Shown: positions 56,543-64,000 of the stretch, one piece after another
Position numbering within the stretch: the stretch's first letter is position 1
Layout of the letters: every line of letters starts with the position of its first letter
Source: Bacteroidales bacterium
GTDB lineage: Bacteria; Bacteroidota; Bacteroidia; Bacteroidales; Marinilabiliaceae
Reading direction: 5' to 3'
NCBI GenBank assembly: GCA_024401355.1
Contig: JAKSLF010000004.1
Coordinates: 1 to 64,000, forward strand
Length of the DNA: 64,000 nucleotides
Notes under the pieces: model-generated
Databases searched by the model: none
Told to the model about the DNA's origin: nothing
What the model saw: only the letters and a program-made list of their open reading frames with translations
Translations under genes and position numbers: made by a program

Positions 56543-57994
56543 TCACTCCATTTTCTTTACACCACGAATAGAACAACGCTCGTAATAATGACTCATAACA
56601 CCACCAGTATCTAGTTCAAGGAATGCAACACCCTCATTTCCAGTCCATACTCCTACAATACAAATATATGGGTTATAAGTATAATAGAAAGCAGCAGAAT
56701 TCACAGAATAGTTTATACCATCAGGACTAATCATGCCAAATGGTTTCGCATTAAAAAGCGAACCTTCACCAATGATTTCACTACAATCTTCAGTACTATA
56801 CCAACCATATTGACTTCGTAATTTTGTACCAACACCTTGATCCTTGTAATACTCTGTATCATATATTAACTGGTTATACCGATCTCGATGTTCTTTTTTA
56901 CTCTCATAATTTAGTGCAAAAATTTGTACTTCATTAGTAGCACTCACATACCTTAATTCTTCGATATGTTGCGCTCCAAAAGCAGACAACAGGTCGTCCC
57001 AATCTTCTTTTTTTGCCAATTCATAACCTTCGGGAAGAATTTTGTTGATCGATCGAAGGTGAGAACATAGTGTGAATATCGGATATAAATAACCTTTTTG
57101 CCCTGATTTTAGAACTGACTCTTCAGAATAAGGCATCGGCCTCTCTGTAAATCCTTCTGGACGATAGTAATAAAAAGAACTATTTGAATTGTAATATTCA
57201 TAAGCATCCCTATATCTCAAATCATCAATCATCCAAGTTTTGTTGCCAATCTTTTTTACTCGATAAACATTGAATTGCGCATCTCTAACTTGCACATCCT
57301 TATCAAGAAAGATACCTTTAGCTGTCTGAACGGCTTCACATACCTTATCACCGACTTGCAAATCTGCCGATATCTTTACCGTATATAAAATTGGTTCGTA
57401 GTAAAGACCATTCTTGTCATCCCAATCCTGCCAGCATGCATCATAATCACCTTGACGAATAATGTATTCTGTTTTCCCATTAGGTAGTTCGACGTTTACA
57501 TTAGCGCTTTTAAAACCAATTGTATCAGCAGTTACAGACAATCTGAAATTCGAATATTTACTATCAATTTTATCGTTCCATTTTATTATCATAGATGATT
57601 CACCTTCGCCATTGTCTGTCGACAACCCGAAATCGACATCTGGGACACAATAAAAAGTCCTTATAGGCGACTCAGTATAGCTATCACCTGTTGATACTTT
57701 CACATACCAAAAATATTGTGTATATGGAGTTAATTTTACTTTACCAGACACTCGCTCCATATCATCAACTGATTTACCCAAATAATAATGGTAATATATA
57801 TCCAAACTTTGATCTTCAACTATGCTTCCCGATGCTGAAAGACTAATTATAGTATCTCTTACTACTACTCCATCTTCAATACTAAACTTAGTAGGAATAG
57901 TCGGAATTTGATTTGGTCCGTCTTCCTTGCATGAGTAAATACTCATTGCCATTAATGCGCTTGCAATAGCGCAAAATAATTTGTTGTTTTTCAT
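56543..57994 (-). CDS. FISUMP-domain lipoprotein
   Basis: 483 residues. Lipoprotein signal (MKNNKLFCAIASALMAMSIY then SC). Residues ~25-120 look like a fibronectin-III-like beta domain, and from about 245 the sequence follows the Fibrobacter succinogenes major paralogous domain (TIGR02145): VKKIGNKTWMIDDLRYRD, YLYPIFTLCSHL, LPEGYELAKKEDWDDLLSAF, ending CSIRGVKKME. Such proteins are cell-surface lipoproteins of unknown ligand. It heads a two-gene unit with the decayed gene 55746-56541. Codon use is AT-rich compared with neighbouring plus-strand genes. Confidence 0.85.
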   Translation of the reverse strand: MKNNKLFCAIASALMAMSIYSCKEDGPNQIPTIPTKFSIEDGVVVRDTIISLSASGSIVEDQSLDIYYHYYLGKSVDDMERVSGKVKLTPYTQYFWYVKVSTGDSYTESPIRTFYCVPDVDFGLSTDNGEGESSMIIKWNDKIDSKYSNFRLSVTADTIGFKSANVNVELPNGKTEYIIRQGDYDACWQDWDDKNGLYYEPILYTVKISADLQVGDKVCEAVQTAKGIFLDKDVQVRDAQFNVYRVKKIGNKTWMIDDLRYRDAYEYYNSNSSFYYYRPEGFTERPMPYSEESVLKSGQKGYLYPIFTLCSHLRSINKILPEGYELAKKEDWDDLLSAFGAQHIEELRYVSATNEVQIFALNYESKKEHRDRYNQLIYDTEYYKDQGVGTKLRSQYGWYSTEDCSEIIGEGSLFNAKPFGMISPDGINYSVNSAAFYYTYNPYICIVGVWTGNEGVAFLELDTGGVMSHYYERCSIRGVKKME

Positions 57995-58000
57995 ATCTAT

Positions 58001-58183
58001 TTATTTTTGTTTGATTTCTGCGTTAAGTTTATATGTTGAAGTTACACCCTTGCCAGGTAAAACATATTTGAATATTACAGGATATTGACCGTATACCAAA
58101 TTGGGTATCTGGTCGTATGATAGTAGCTTGTCTATACTCTCCGAAGATGTCTCTCCACGTTTTTTTGTGTATAGCAGAATGAA
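58001..58183 (-). pseudogene. 3' remnant of a lost gene
   Basis: An open frame without start reads about 60 codons on the minus strand, e.g. SIDKLLSYDQIPNLVYGQYP and VIFKYVLPGKGVTSTYKLNA, ending at the stop 58001-58003, seven bases upstream of the FISUMP start. It looks like the tail of a beta-rich secreted protein whose 5' part has been lost near 58184, next to the divergent gene at 58250. The composition is protein-like, but no homolog can be named. Could be chance. Confidence 0.4.
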
Positions 58184-58249
58184 TTATCACAAATAAGCTG
58201 GTTATAGGTTCGGAGTCGACTAGCACTATACAATCAAAGTTTATTAATT

Positions 58250-59146
58250 ATGAAACATTATTTTAAGTATCTGAGCCTTATGTTTGTTACAATGGCTTGT
58301 TCTATGTCATTTACCGCATGTAGTGATGATGACGATGAAAATACGGGAGGAGACAATTTATCGAATTTTATTCCTGGCGCTCTATTTGACAACAATAGCG
58401 AGTTGCCTAGTGGTCTTCGCATCAAATTACTAAACATTAACTCTGGTAATTTCTATTTAAACACAACTTTATCATGTCAGTATGATACCAAGGGGAACCT
58501 AAATTCTATTATATATAAAGACAACTATGGAAGCAATGAGAAAATATATATTGATGGAGGAAATAAGTTTATCGGTTTACATGATGAAACTTATACGCTC
58601 AACCCAAAAGGCTTTATAATGTCTATCGATGATGGAGAATCCACTAGTAAGTATACATATAACTCAAAAGACCAGTTGATTAAATACGAATGTGATTACA
58701 TAGAAGCAGGAAAGACAGGACATGAAGAGTCTGTATATACTTACTCAGGAAATCTTTTGACCAAGTTAGAATACAAGCACTTCCTATCGGGTGATTTTTC
58801 TATGTCGAGTGTGAAAGCATTCAATTATGACAATGCAAAGGAAAATAAGTTCTACCAGTATCCATCTATTCTTCTTGACGAGTTGGGCGAAGGGTTGGAT
58901 GCAGGACTTGCCTATCTTGGCTATTTTGGAAAATCATCTTCTAAATACCCGACTTCTGTAAAACATTCTATAAGCTATAAAAGTTTAAATGACGATTATA
59001 ACGACGAAGACACATATACATTTTCACTTGATTATCGTATCAATGATGATGCCACACTATCAAAATGCGAAAGCAAAGACATACCAAGTGAAAAAGACAT
59101 TGAATTCTATACTGTTGATATTTCCTACGGTGTAGTTACTAAGTAA
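58250..59146 (+). CDS. DUF4595-like lipoprotein
   Basis: 298 residues. Lipoprotein signal with Cys near 24 (MACSMSFTAC), followed by an Asp-rich linker (SDDDDENTGGDN). The rest is a series of short strand pairs (LSCQYDTKGNLNSIIYKDNY, YTYNSKDQLIKYECDY, VYTYSGNLLTKLEYKHFLSG) with RHS/YD-like rhythm, as in the porin-like-fold DUF4595 lipoproteins of Bacteroidales. Function unknown, probably surface exposed. It is followed by a small secreted protein 53 bases downstream, likely on the same transcript. Confidence 0.72.
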   Translation: MKHYFKYLSLMFVTMACSMSFTACSDDDDENTGGDNLSNFIPGALFDNNSELPSGLRIKLLNINSGNFYLNTTLSCQYDTKGNLNSIIYKDNYGSNEKIYIDGGNKFIGLHDETYTLNPKGFIMSIDDGESTSKYTYNSKDQLIKYECDYIEAGKTGHEESVYTYSGNLLTKLEYKHFLSGDFSMSSVKAFNYDNAKENKFYQYPSILLDELGEGLDAGLAYLGYFGKSSSKYPTSVKHSISYKSLNDDYNDEDTYTFSLDYRINDDATLSKCESKDIPSEKDIEFYTVDISYGVVTK

Positions 59147-59199
59147 ATTATACATATTGAAATGAAAATCAAAATATTTTTTTGTTATTATAACTAATT

Positions 59200-59700
59200 A
59201 TGAAAATACTTTTTTCAGTAGCGTTATTTATGCTCGTTACACTTTTTGCCAATGCTCAAGAATCAATCAAGATGAATATCTACGATGGAACCACGGTGGT
59301 TTTTAGTAGTGAGGTTTCATCTATTGACAGCATATCATTTGGCAACAAAATGCTCAAAGTCGAAACAAACAGTCTTCAAACATCAGAGTCATTAGTTGGG
59401 AAGGTTTTCGTTGGTTATCGTCCACAAAACACAAACAACTATTCCACTGTAGATGTAAGATGCCAATATCTAGGCATTATAAATGAATCAACACTAGTAG
59501 TCAGTGCTTACGATAGTCAAGGGAATAGTATATATGCCCAAACTTATAATTATTCAATCGAAGGTGATCTTTTAACTTTCGACAAGTTCTCTGCTATTAT
59601 TGTTGGAAACAAGGCCCTATTTTTTAAATCATCAACACCATATGTTTCAAAGTATAGTAGTAGTGGAATAAGGGCTTCTAATGTTATGACAGCTTTGTGA
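59200..59700 (+). CDS. Small secreted protein, unknown function
   Basis: 166 residues with a signal peptide (MKILFSVALFMLVTLFANA). The first mature segment (SIKMNIYDGTTVVFSSEVSS then IDSISFG) is the short strand motif found at the start of many Bacteroidales secreted and surface proteins. The remainder (VGKVFVGYRPQNTNNYSTVD, TYNYSIEGDLLTFDKFSAII) is beta-rich without a recognised domain. It lies downstream of the DUF4595-like gene, and is followed by a structured non-coding stretch and terminator. Confidence 0.7.
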   Translation: MKILFSVALFMLVTLFANAQESIKMNIYDGTTVVFSSEVSSIDSISFGNKMLKVETNSLQTSESLVGKVFVGYRPQNTNNYSTVDVRCQYLGIINESTLVVSAYDSQGNSIYAQTYNYSIEGDLLTFDKFSAIIVGNKALFFKSSTPYVSKYSSSGIRASNVMTAL

Positions 59701-59760
59701 TCTAATCTCAAATAGAATTTTTCATATTATTGCCCCGCCAGGATTAACACCCATTAATGT

Positions 59761-59900
59761 AGACTATTATCTATAGTCTGGATGTTAATAGTATATATCA
59801 GTGGATATATAAATATGACCAAAATTCATCGAAGTCCGCTAAACAAATTTGGTCATTGACAAAAAAAAGGCTGAATCTCCATCACAGAGATCCAGCCTTT
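59761..59900 (+). ncRNA. Possible structured RNA: four hairpins in a row
   Basis: AGACTAT/ATAGTCT (59761-59779), TATATATC/GATATATA (59792-59811), GACCAAA/TTTGGTC (59817-59854), then the terminator stem (59866-59900). It is either a highly structured 3' end of the upstream mRNA or a small RNA. A weak -7-like box TATTATTG lies at 59725. Matches no RNA family I recognise. Confidence 0.3.
59866..59900 (+). terminator. Rho-independent terminator
   Basis: AAAGGCTG(A)ATCTC and GAGAT(C)CAGCCTTT pair with one internal mismatch; TTTATC follows. It ends the transcript of the 58250-59700 genes or the candidate RNA. Confidence 0.82.
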
Positions 59901-59984
59901 TATCTACTTTCCGCTACTTGTCATGCGCTGTAATAATAAAAATTTCGATTCTTTGCGAAACATCATGAACCACGCCCCAAAAAA

Positions 59985-60259
59985 CAACTTTGACCATTTG
60001 ACCGTGACCATTCCAACTTTTCTGCGTTTCATTCCAATAATATCATCTGACTTAACGTTAAAACCTCTACCCCATTTATTAATTTAAGCACGTTTCAATT
60101 AATAACATTTAATAATCTTTCACAGTTTAAGCCTCCTCGACTTTCGATACTTTTCTCGGAGGGATAACGGTACCTTAACGTACCCTTACCATACCTTTCT
60201 GACTCCATCTCAAAAGGCATTTTCTTAACTCACATTAACAATGGTCATGGTCAAAGTTG
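59985..60259 (+). repeat. 275-bp inverted-repeat-bounded element, copy B
   Basis: Same length as copy A at 18187-18461. Ends CAACTTTGACC and GGTCAAAGTTG are perfect 11-base inverted repeats; inside lie TTTGACCGTGACCATT (left) and AATGGTCATGGTCAAA (right). The core GGGATAACGGTACCTTAACG-T-ACCCTTA occupies 60161-60188. Boxes GTTAAAAC (60057) and CTTTCACA (60117) are within one base of their positions in copy A. No open frame. It lies about 85 bases after a terminator and 150 before tRNA-Asp. Confidence 0.85.
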
Positions 60260-60360
60260 TCAAACTCGATTTCCATCTTTTTTTAACAATCTATTAACAG
60301 AAGCATTTCGCATTTTCAATCGAACATCCATGGTTTTCACAAAAAAAAACACACTATCTA

Positions 60361-60391
60361 TTGCATATTAGAAAAACTATATCTACCTTTG
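60361..60391 (+). promoter_or_regulatory. Promoter of tRNA-Asp
   Basis: TTGC (60361-60364), 19 bases, TACCTTTG (60384-60391): textbook Bacteroides housekeeping promoter, about 12 bases before the mature tRNA 5' end counting from the expected start. Confidence 0.82.
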
Positions 60392-60409
60392 CATCGTCAA
60401 AACACAACT

Positions 60410-60483
60410 GGTGTGGTAGTTCAGCTGGTTAGAATACGTGCCTGTCACGCACGGGGTCGCGAGTTCGAGTCTCGTCCATACCG
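60410..60483 (+). tRNA. tRNA-Asp (GTC)
   Basis: A 74-base cloverleaf: acceptor GGTGTGG pairs with CCATACC, D arm GTTCAGCTGGTTAGAA, anticodon arm CGTGC-CTGTCAC-GCACG with anticodon GTC, T arm GCGAG-TTCGAGT-CTCGT. Discriminator base G73 fits tRNA-Asp identity. CCA is not encoded. Own promoter and terminator. Confidence 0.97.
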
Positions 60484-60497
60484 CTAAATTTGACTCA

Positions 60498-60530
60498 AGA
60501 CGGTTATCAATTCGATAATCGTCTTTTTTT
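60498..60530 (+). terminator. Terminator of tRNA-Asp
   Basis: AGACGGTTATC (60498-60508), loop AATTC, GATAATCGTCT (60514-60524) with one wobble pair, then a T tract. Confidence 0.9.
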
Positions 60531-60582
60531 GTGTAAAAATCTACCTTATTCCAACAAAGTACAAACCCATCATAAAATCTTT

Positions 60583-60618
60583 ATAACAAAGGCGGCCGCA
60601 TCTGGTCGCCTTTGTCTA
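60583..60618. terminator. Orphan GC-rich hairpin
   Basis: ACAAAGGCGGCC and GGTCGCCTTTGT (60586-60597 and 60604-60615) form a 12-bp stem. It resembles a terminator, but no gene lies between it and the tRNA terminator. The rest of 60531-60750 is AT-rich without other signals. Confidence 0.4.
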
Positions 60619-60712
60619 TTTAACTACTATTCGTTCACTATCTTACAGCATCTTGAAAATTATTCTTAGAACATTTTTTATTCTTATTATACCAACATAA
60701 ATAAAAATCCAT

Positions 60713-60720
60713 TATTTTTG
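60713..60720 (+). promoter_or_regulatory. -7 promoter box of nitronate monooxygenase gene
   Basis: TATTTTTG fits TAnnTTTG, about 30 bases before the ATG at 60751. -33 element weak. Confidence 0.5.
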
Positions 60721-60750
60721 TAGACGTAATGATTAAAACATACTTTACAA

Positions 60751-61848
60751 ATGGATTCTATTAAAATAGGAAATCTCACACTTAAGGTCCCTGTCATTCA
60801 AGGAGGCATGGGCGTAGGCATCTCTCTCTCAGGTCTTGCTGCAGCTGTAGCCAACGAAGGTGGCGTAGGCGTCATCTCTAGTGCTGGACTCGGACTTCTT
60901 TATAAGAATTTCTCACTCGACTATCTCAAGGCTAGCATATTCGGACTTAAAGAGGAAATTCGCAAGGCACGCGAAAAAAGCGACGGCATCATTGGCGTCA
61001 ACGTCATGGTCGCTATGTCCAATTTTGCCGATATGGTAAAAACTGCCATACAGGAAAAGGCCGACATCATTTTCTCTGGAGCCGGACTACCTCTCAATAT
61101 GCCGTCTTTCCTGACCAAGGGTAGCACAACTAAACTCGTGCCTATCGTCTCTTCCGCACGCGCAGCCCGACTCATCTGCGAAAAGTGGAAATCGCTCTAT
61201 AGCTACCTTCCCGACGCTATCGTAGTCGAAGGCCCTAAGGCCGGCGGACACCTCGGATACAAGGAGAACCAGATCGACGACGAGAATTTCTCACTCGAGA
61301 AAACTATCCCTGAAGTCGTTTCCGTAGCTCAGGAATATAAGGAAGAAAAGAACATTCCTGTCTTTGCCGCAGGAGGCATCTACACTGGCGAAGATATGTC
61401 TCGCATAATGGAGCTTGGCGCCTCTGGAGTTCAGATGGGTACACGTTTCGTGACTACCGAGGAATGCGACGCTTCCGATGCTTTCAAGCAGACTTATATC
61501 AATGCTTCACAGCAGGATATCGAAATCATCAAGAGCCCTGTCGGAATGCCTGGCCGCGCTATTGGCAACAGCTTCATCGAACGTGTAAAGAACGGAATGA
61601 CACAGCCTAAAAAATGCGCTTGCCATTGCATAAAGACTTGCGATGTCAAAAATAGTCCATACTGCATCGTCATGGCTCTCTACAACGCTTTCAGAGGCAA
61701 TCTCGACCTTGGATACGCTTTTGCTGGCGCCAACGCCTTCAAGGCTCAGAAGATAGAAACTGTCAAGGAGATTTTCAATAATATCAAGGCTGAATACGAA
61801 AACTACCAGCTCAAAAAGAATCTCCAATTGGCTATGGTCACTAAATAG
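60751..61848 (+). CDS. Nitronate monooxygenase / FabK-like FMN enzyme
   Basis: FMN-dependent TIM-barrel protein, 365 residues, of the 2-nitropropane dioxygenase group. N-terminal VIQGGMGVGISLSGLAAAVA with GGVGVISS, phosphate-binding AAGGIYTGEDMSRIMELGAS and GVQMGTRF, are family marks. It may detoxify nitroalkanes or act as an enoyl-ACP reductase (FabK); the two are hard to separate by sequence. The C-terminal third has a Cys cluster (CACHCIKTCDVKNSPYC, about 290-306) that might bind a metal or iron-sulfur cluster. Single gene; codons are rich in C-ending forms. Confidence 0.88.
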   Translation: MDSIKIGNLTLKVPVIQGGMGVGISLSGLAAAVANEGGVGVISSAGLGLLYKNFSLDYLKASIFGLKEEIRKAREKSDGIIGVNVMVAMSNFADMVKTAIQEKADIIFSGAGLPLNMPSFLTKGSTTKLVPIVSSARAARLICEKWKSLYSYLPDAIVVEGPKAGGHLGYKENQIDDENFSLEKTIPEVVSVAQEYKEEKNIPVFAAGGIYTGEDMSRIMELGASGVQMGTRFVTTEECDASDAFKQTYINASQQDIEIIKSPVGMPGRAIGNSFIERVKNGMTQPKKCACHCIKTCDVKNSPYCIVMALYNAFRGNLDLGYAFAGANAFKAQKIETVKEIFNNIKAEYENYQLKKNLQLAMVTK

Positions 61849-61930
61849 TGCACTTAGATTTGCAAATATTTCTTTTTTACAACAAAAAGAACTATCTTAG
61901 CAACCATAAAAAGCCAAAATAACTTGTAAA

Positions 61931-63100
61931 ATGGTAAAGAAGATTCTTCTCCTTGGCTCGGGCGAACTGGGCAAGGAATTCGTAATAGCAGCAAAACGCC
62001 TCGGACAGACGGTTATTGCTGTTGACAACTACGAAGGTGCCCCAGCACAGCAGGTCGCCGATGCCTATGAGGTCATCAACATGCTCGACGGCAACGAACT
62101 CGACCGTATCGTGGCTAAGCACAAGCCAGACATTATCGTGCCTGAAATCGAAGCCATACGTACAGAACGTCTCTATGACTACGAAAAGAGTGGCATACAG
62201 GTTGTCCCTTCTGCAAAGGCAGCCAACTACACTATGAATCGTCGCGCCATTCGCGAACTCGCTGCCAAGGAGCTCGGCCTCCGTACTGCAAAATATCTCT
62301 ACGCTTCTTCTCTTGAAGAAATGCGCGAAGCTGTTAAGGCTATCGGCATCCCTTGCGTTGTCAAGCCTCTCATGTCTTCTTCTGGTAAGGGACAGTCTTA
62401 CATTAAGAAGGAGGAAGATATCGACAAGGCATGGACTTTCGCAGAAAAGGGACGTGGCGATGCTCACGAGGTTATCGTTGAGGCTTTCGTTCCATTCGTA
62501 AGCGAAATAACTCTCCTTACTGTAACTCAGAAGAACGGACCTACCCTCTTCTGCAAGCCTATCAGCCACCATCAGGAACGTGGCGACTATCAGGAAAGCT
62601 GGCAGCCTGCAGCTATTCCAGATAAGTTCACAAAGCAAGCTCAGGAAATGGCAGCTAAGGTTACTGAGGCTCTCGGTGGAGCTGGTATCTTTGGTGTAGA
62701 ATTTTTCATCTGCGAAGATGGCGTTGTTTTCTCAGAACTTTCACCTCGCCCACACGATACAGGTATGGTAACTCTTGCCGGGACACAGAACCTCAACGAG
62801 TTCGAACTCCATGCTCACGCCGTTCTCGGTCTACCTATTCCTGAAATAGAGTTCATCCGTCCAGGTGCTAGCGCAGTAATCCTTTCTAAGGGTGAATTTG
62901 CAACACCTGACTATGTTGGAGTCGAGAATGTCCTCTGCGAAAAATGGTGCGATGTACGTATCTTTGGCAAGCCTAACGCACGTGTCAACCGTCGTATGGG
63001 TGTCGTCGTGGCATGGGACAAGGAAGGTACCGACCCAAGCGTCATTAAGGAACGCGCACGCCAACTCGCCGACCGTGTAACAGTTATCGAAAAGAAGTAA
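61931..63100 (+). CDS. purT: Formate-dependent GAR transformylase PurT
   Basis: Phosphoribosylglycinamide formyltransferase 2: uses formate and ATP to formylate GAR in purine synthesis without folate. 389 residues, standard length. N-terminal [20 protein letters not shown] and [12 protein letters not shown]-grasp core [14 protein letters not shown], and [20 protein letters not shown] are all PurT signatures. Presence implies use of free formate. It is 82 bases after the nitronate monooxygenase gene and ends at its own terminator. Confidence 0.97.
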   Translation: MVKKILLLGSGELGKEFVIAAKRLGQTVIAVDNYEGAPAQQVADAYEVINMLDGNELDRIVAKHKPDIIVPEIEAIRTERLYDYEKSGIQVVPSAKAANYTMNRRAIRELAAKELGLRTAKYLYASSLEEMREAVKAIGIPCVVKPLMSSSGKGQSYIKKEEDIDKAWTFAEKGRGDAHEVIVEAFVPFVSEITLLTVTQKNGPTLFCKPISHHQERGDYQESWQPAAIPDKFTKQAQEMAAKVTEALGGAGIFGVEFFICEDGVVFSELSPRPHDTGMVTLAGTQNLNEFELHAHAVLGLPIPEIEFIRPGASAVILSKGEFATPDYVGVENVLCEKWCDVRIFGKPNARVNRRMGVVVAWDKEGTDPSVIKERARQLADRVTVIEKK

Positions 63101-63123
63101 TCACACGACTACTTTCAAATAAT

Positions 63124-63154
63124 AAAGGATGCCGACCTATGGTCAGCATCCTTT
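63124..63154 (+). terminator. Terminator of purT
   Basis: AAAGGATGC-C-GACC and GGTC-A-GCATCCTTT with a three-base loop; T-rich on both sides, so it may also serve the convergent DUF4861 gene. Confidence 0.88.
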
Positions 63155-63180
63155 TATTTTGCCTTTTTAATCGTTTTCTG

Positions 63181-64000
63181 CTATTCCTGCTCGAGCATCT
63201 TCAAGCCACTTTTCTTGATCTTTTTTACATATCTGAAAAATCGCTTTTCATTGTTCACCTTCTTCTCCCTCGAACAAGCCGCTGTGACTACTGTCTGTAC
63301 CTTTGTTGTAGCATTCGACACTATCTGAAGCATGTCGTCTGTCTTGACAATCTCTGTCCACTTGCTACGGTCGAATATCATGCCACCACCTATTGGAAGC
63401 GGATGCTCAATGATGTCCGCAGGATGAATGCCCCATACTGCTATTCGACCACCGCAATAATCCATTGTCTGCCCCTTGTGATAGTTTACACCTGTCAAAA
63501 ATTGAACTTTCTGACCACTCACACATTCAGCCGATATAAGAGCTTCGCGTTTCTCGTTAAACATCTCGATTGTCACTTTCACGTCTATCGTGTCTCTATT
63601 GTAAACAACACCTCGATGCAACATCTCAGCTACAGCACCACCTTTGGTCTTATATACTTTGGAATCTCTACCCTTGGTCGCAACGAGCTTCACTTCTTTC
63701 TCGCCATCCCACAAGGCTATTCCACCAAGACCAACTGTCTTGCCAACTCTATATTCGTCACATCCTGCACCACCCTTTTCGATGGCTTCGTTCGACGGAT
63801 ACCAATGGTATTTTGCAAGCTCCAGACCCTTGTTCGCTTTCGAATAAAGGTCAATGGCACCACCATCCCTATAGTAAAGACGCAATATCATATACTGGTT
63901 CTCTACCGCCGGACCATGATGCCCCACCAGTTTATATAGGTATGGTTCGTCCGACTTCAATTCTGTCAACTGCACGCTGTCCTTACGCCAAAACAGACTA
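63181..64000 (-). CDS. DUF4861 family protein (5' partial)
   Basis: The frame is open to the right edge; 273 codons are visible and the N-terminus is outside the window. Segments GHHGPAVENQYMILRLYYRD, YHWYPSNEAIEKGGAGCDEY, VGKTVGLGGIALWDGEKEV and the ending RFFRYVKKIKKSGLKMLEQE fit DUF4861, a beta-sandwich family found in Bacteroidota polysaccharide-utilisation loci and secreted proteins, function not settled (possibly carbohydrate-active). An in-frame GTG at 63975 is internal. Convergent with purT. Confidence 0.7.
   Translation of the reverse strand, partial: SLFWRKDSVQLTELKSDEPYLYKLVGHHGPAVENQYMILRLYYRDGGAIDLYSKANKGLELAKYHWYPSNEAIEKGGAGCDEYRVGKTVGLGGIALWDGEKEVKLVATKGRDSKVYKTKGGAVAEMLHRGVVYNRDTIDVKVTIEMFNEKREALISAECVSGQKVQFLTGVNYHKGQTMDYCGGRIAVWGIHPADIIEHPLPIGGGMIFDRSKWTEIVKTDDMLQIVSNATTKVQTVVTAACSREKKVNNEKRFFRYVKKIKKSGLKMLEQE

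Larger units (their letters stand above)
59701..60409. other. 709-base gene-free region before tRNA-Asp
   Basis: No protein gene. In order it holds a cluster of three hairpins (59761-59854), a terminator (59866-59900), copy B of the 275-bp element (59985-60259) and the tRNA-Asp promoter (60361-60391). The sections between are AT-rich without further visible structure. Confidence 0.7.

Noticed and set aside
58029..58226. 65-codon minus-strand frame upstream of the FISUMP gene
   Set aside because: A different frame in the same stretch gives more protein-like sequence with a proper end; this one looks like a shadow.
1..64000. CRISPR arrays, insertion sequences, prophage or integrase genes
   Set aside because: No regularly spaced short repeats, transposase, integrase or phage structural genes were seen.

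Overview
The window is a chromosomal segment of a Bacteroidota bacterium, most likely order Bacteroidales. The evidence is a SusC/SusD pair, family-typical proteins (DUF4301, DUF4295, DUF4153, DUF2807, DUF4861, BspA-like and FISUMP surface proteins), a DUF4295-rpmG-rpmB ribosomal operon, a Rho with a long disordered insert, and many Bacteroides-type promoters (TTTG or TTG, about 19 bases, TAnnTTTG) with little Shine-Dalgarno signal. Genus cannot be fixed from the sequence. Most housekeeping genes lie on the minus strand, and the plus strand looks C/T-rich, so minus is probably the leading strand.

Layout. 0-6.8 kb (+): ftsK (5' end outside the window), a LolA-like carrier, an M23/LysM peptidase and an SNF2 helicase. 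6.9-12.2 kb (-): an amidase - mlaD - dnaA - DUF4301 operon. 12.4-18 kb (-): a MaoC-like protein, the DUF4295/rpmG/rpmB ribosomal operon, rho and htpG. 18.6-23.5 kb (-): an orphan susCD pair. 24-35 kb: an Asn-rich secreted protein, a HELGH membrane protein, valS, a small secreted protein, a 1155-residue conserved protein of unknown function, truA and an acyl-CoA synthetase. 35-41.4 kb (-): alaS, then an unknown protein, mntP, a C69 dipeptidase and a DUF2807 adhesin-like protein. 41.5-45.5 kb (-): a DUF4153 membrane protein and a BspA-like LRR protein with an 84-residue tandem repeat. 45.7-51.3 kb (+): a CzcBAC-type metal efflux operon with a His-rich adaptor. 51.3-59.7 kb: accessory region with lipoproteins, a MATE transporter, a TonB-dependent receptor, a FISUMP lipoprotein and two decayed genes. 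60.4 kb: tRNA-Asp. 60.7-64 kb: nitronate monooxygenase, purT and a DUF4861 protein cut by the right edge.

The most unusual structure is a 275-bp element present twice, at 18187-18461 and 59985-60259. The copies have the same length, TGACC-rich inverted ends, a nearly identical 28-base core and a diverged interior with short boxes kept at fixed spacing. Neither codes for protein. It looks like a non-autonomous mobile element or a conserved chromosomal site. Also worth checking are a run of four hairpins ending in a terminator (59761-59900), a palindrome in the czc leader, repeated ATGTAAC boxes upstream of susC, and the 1155-residue protein with a GGGKSEISK loop.
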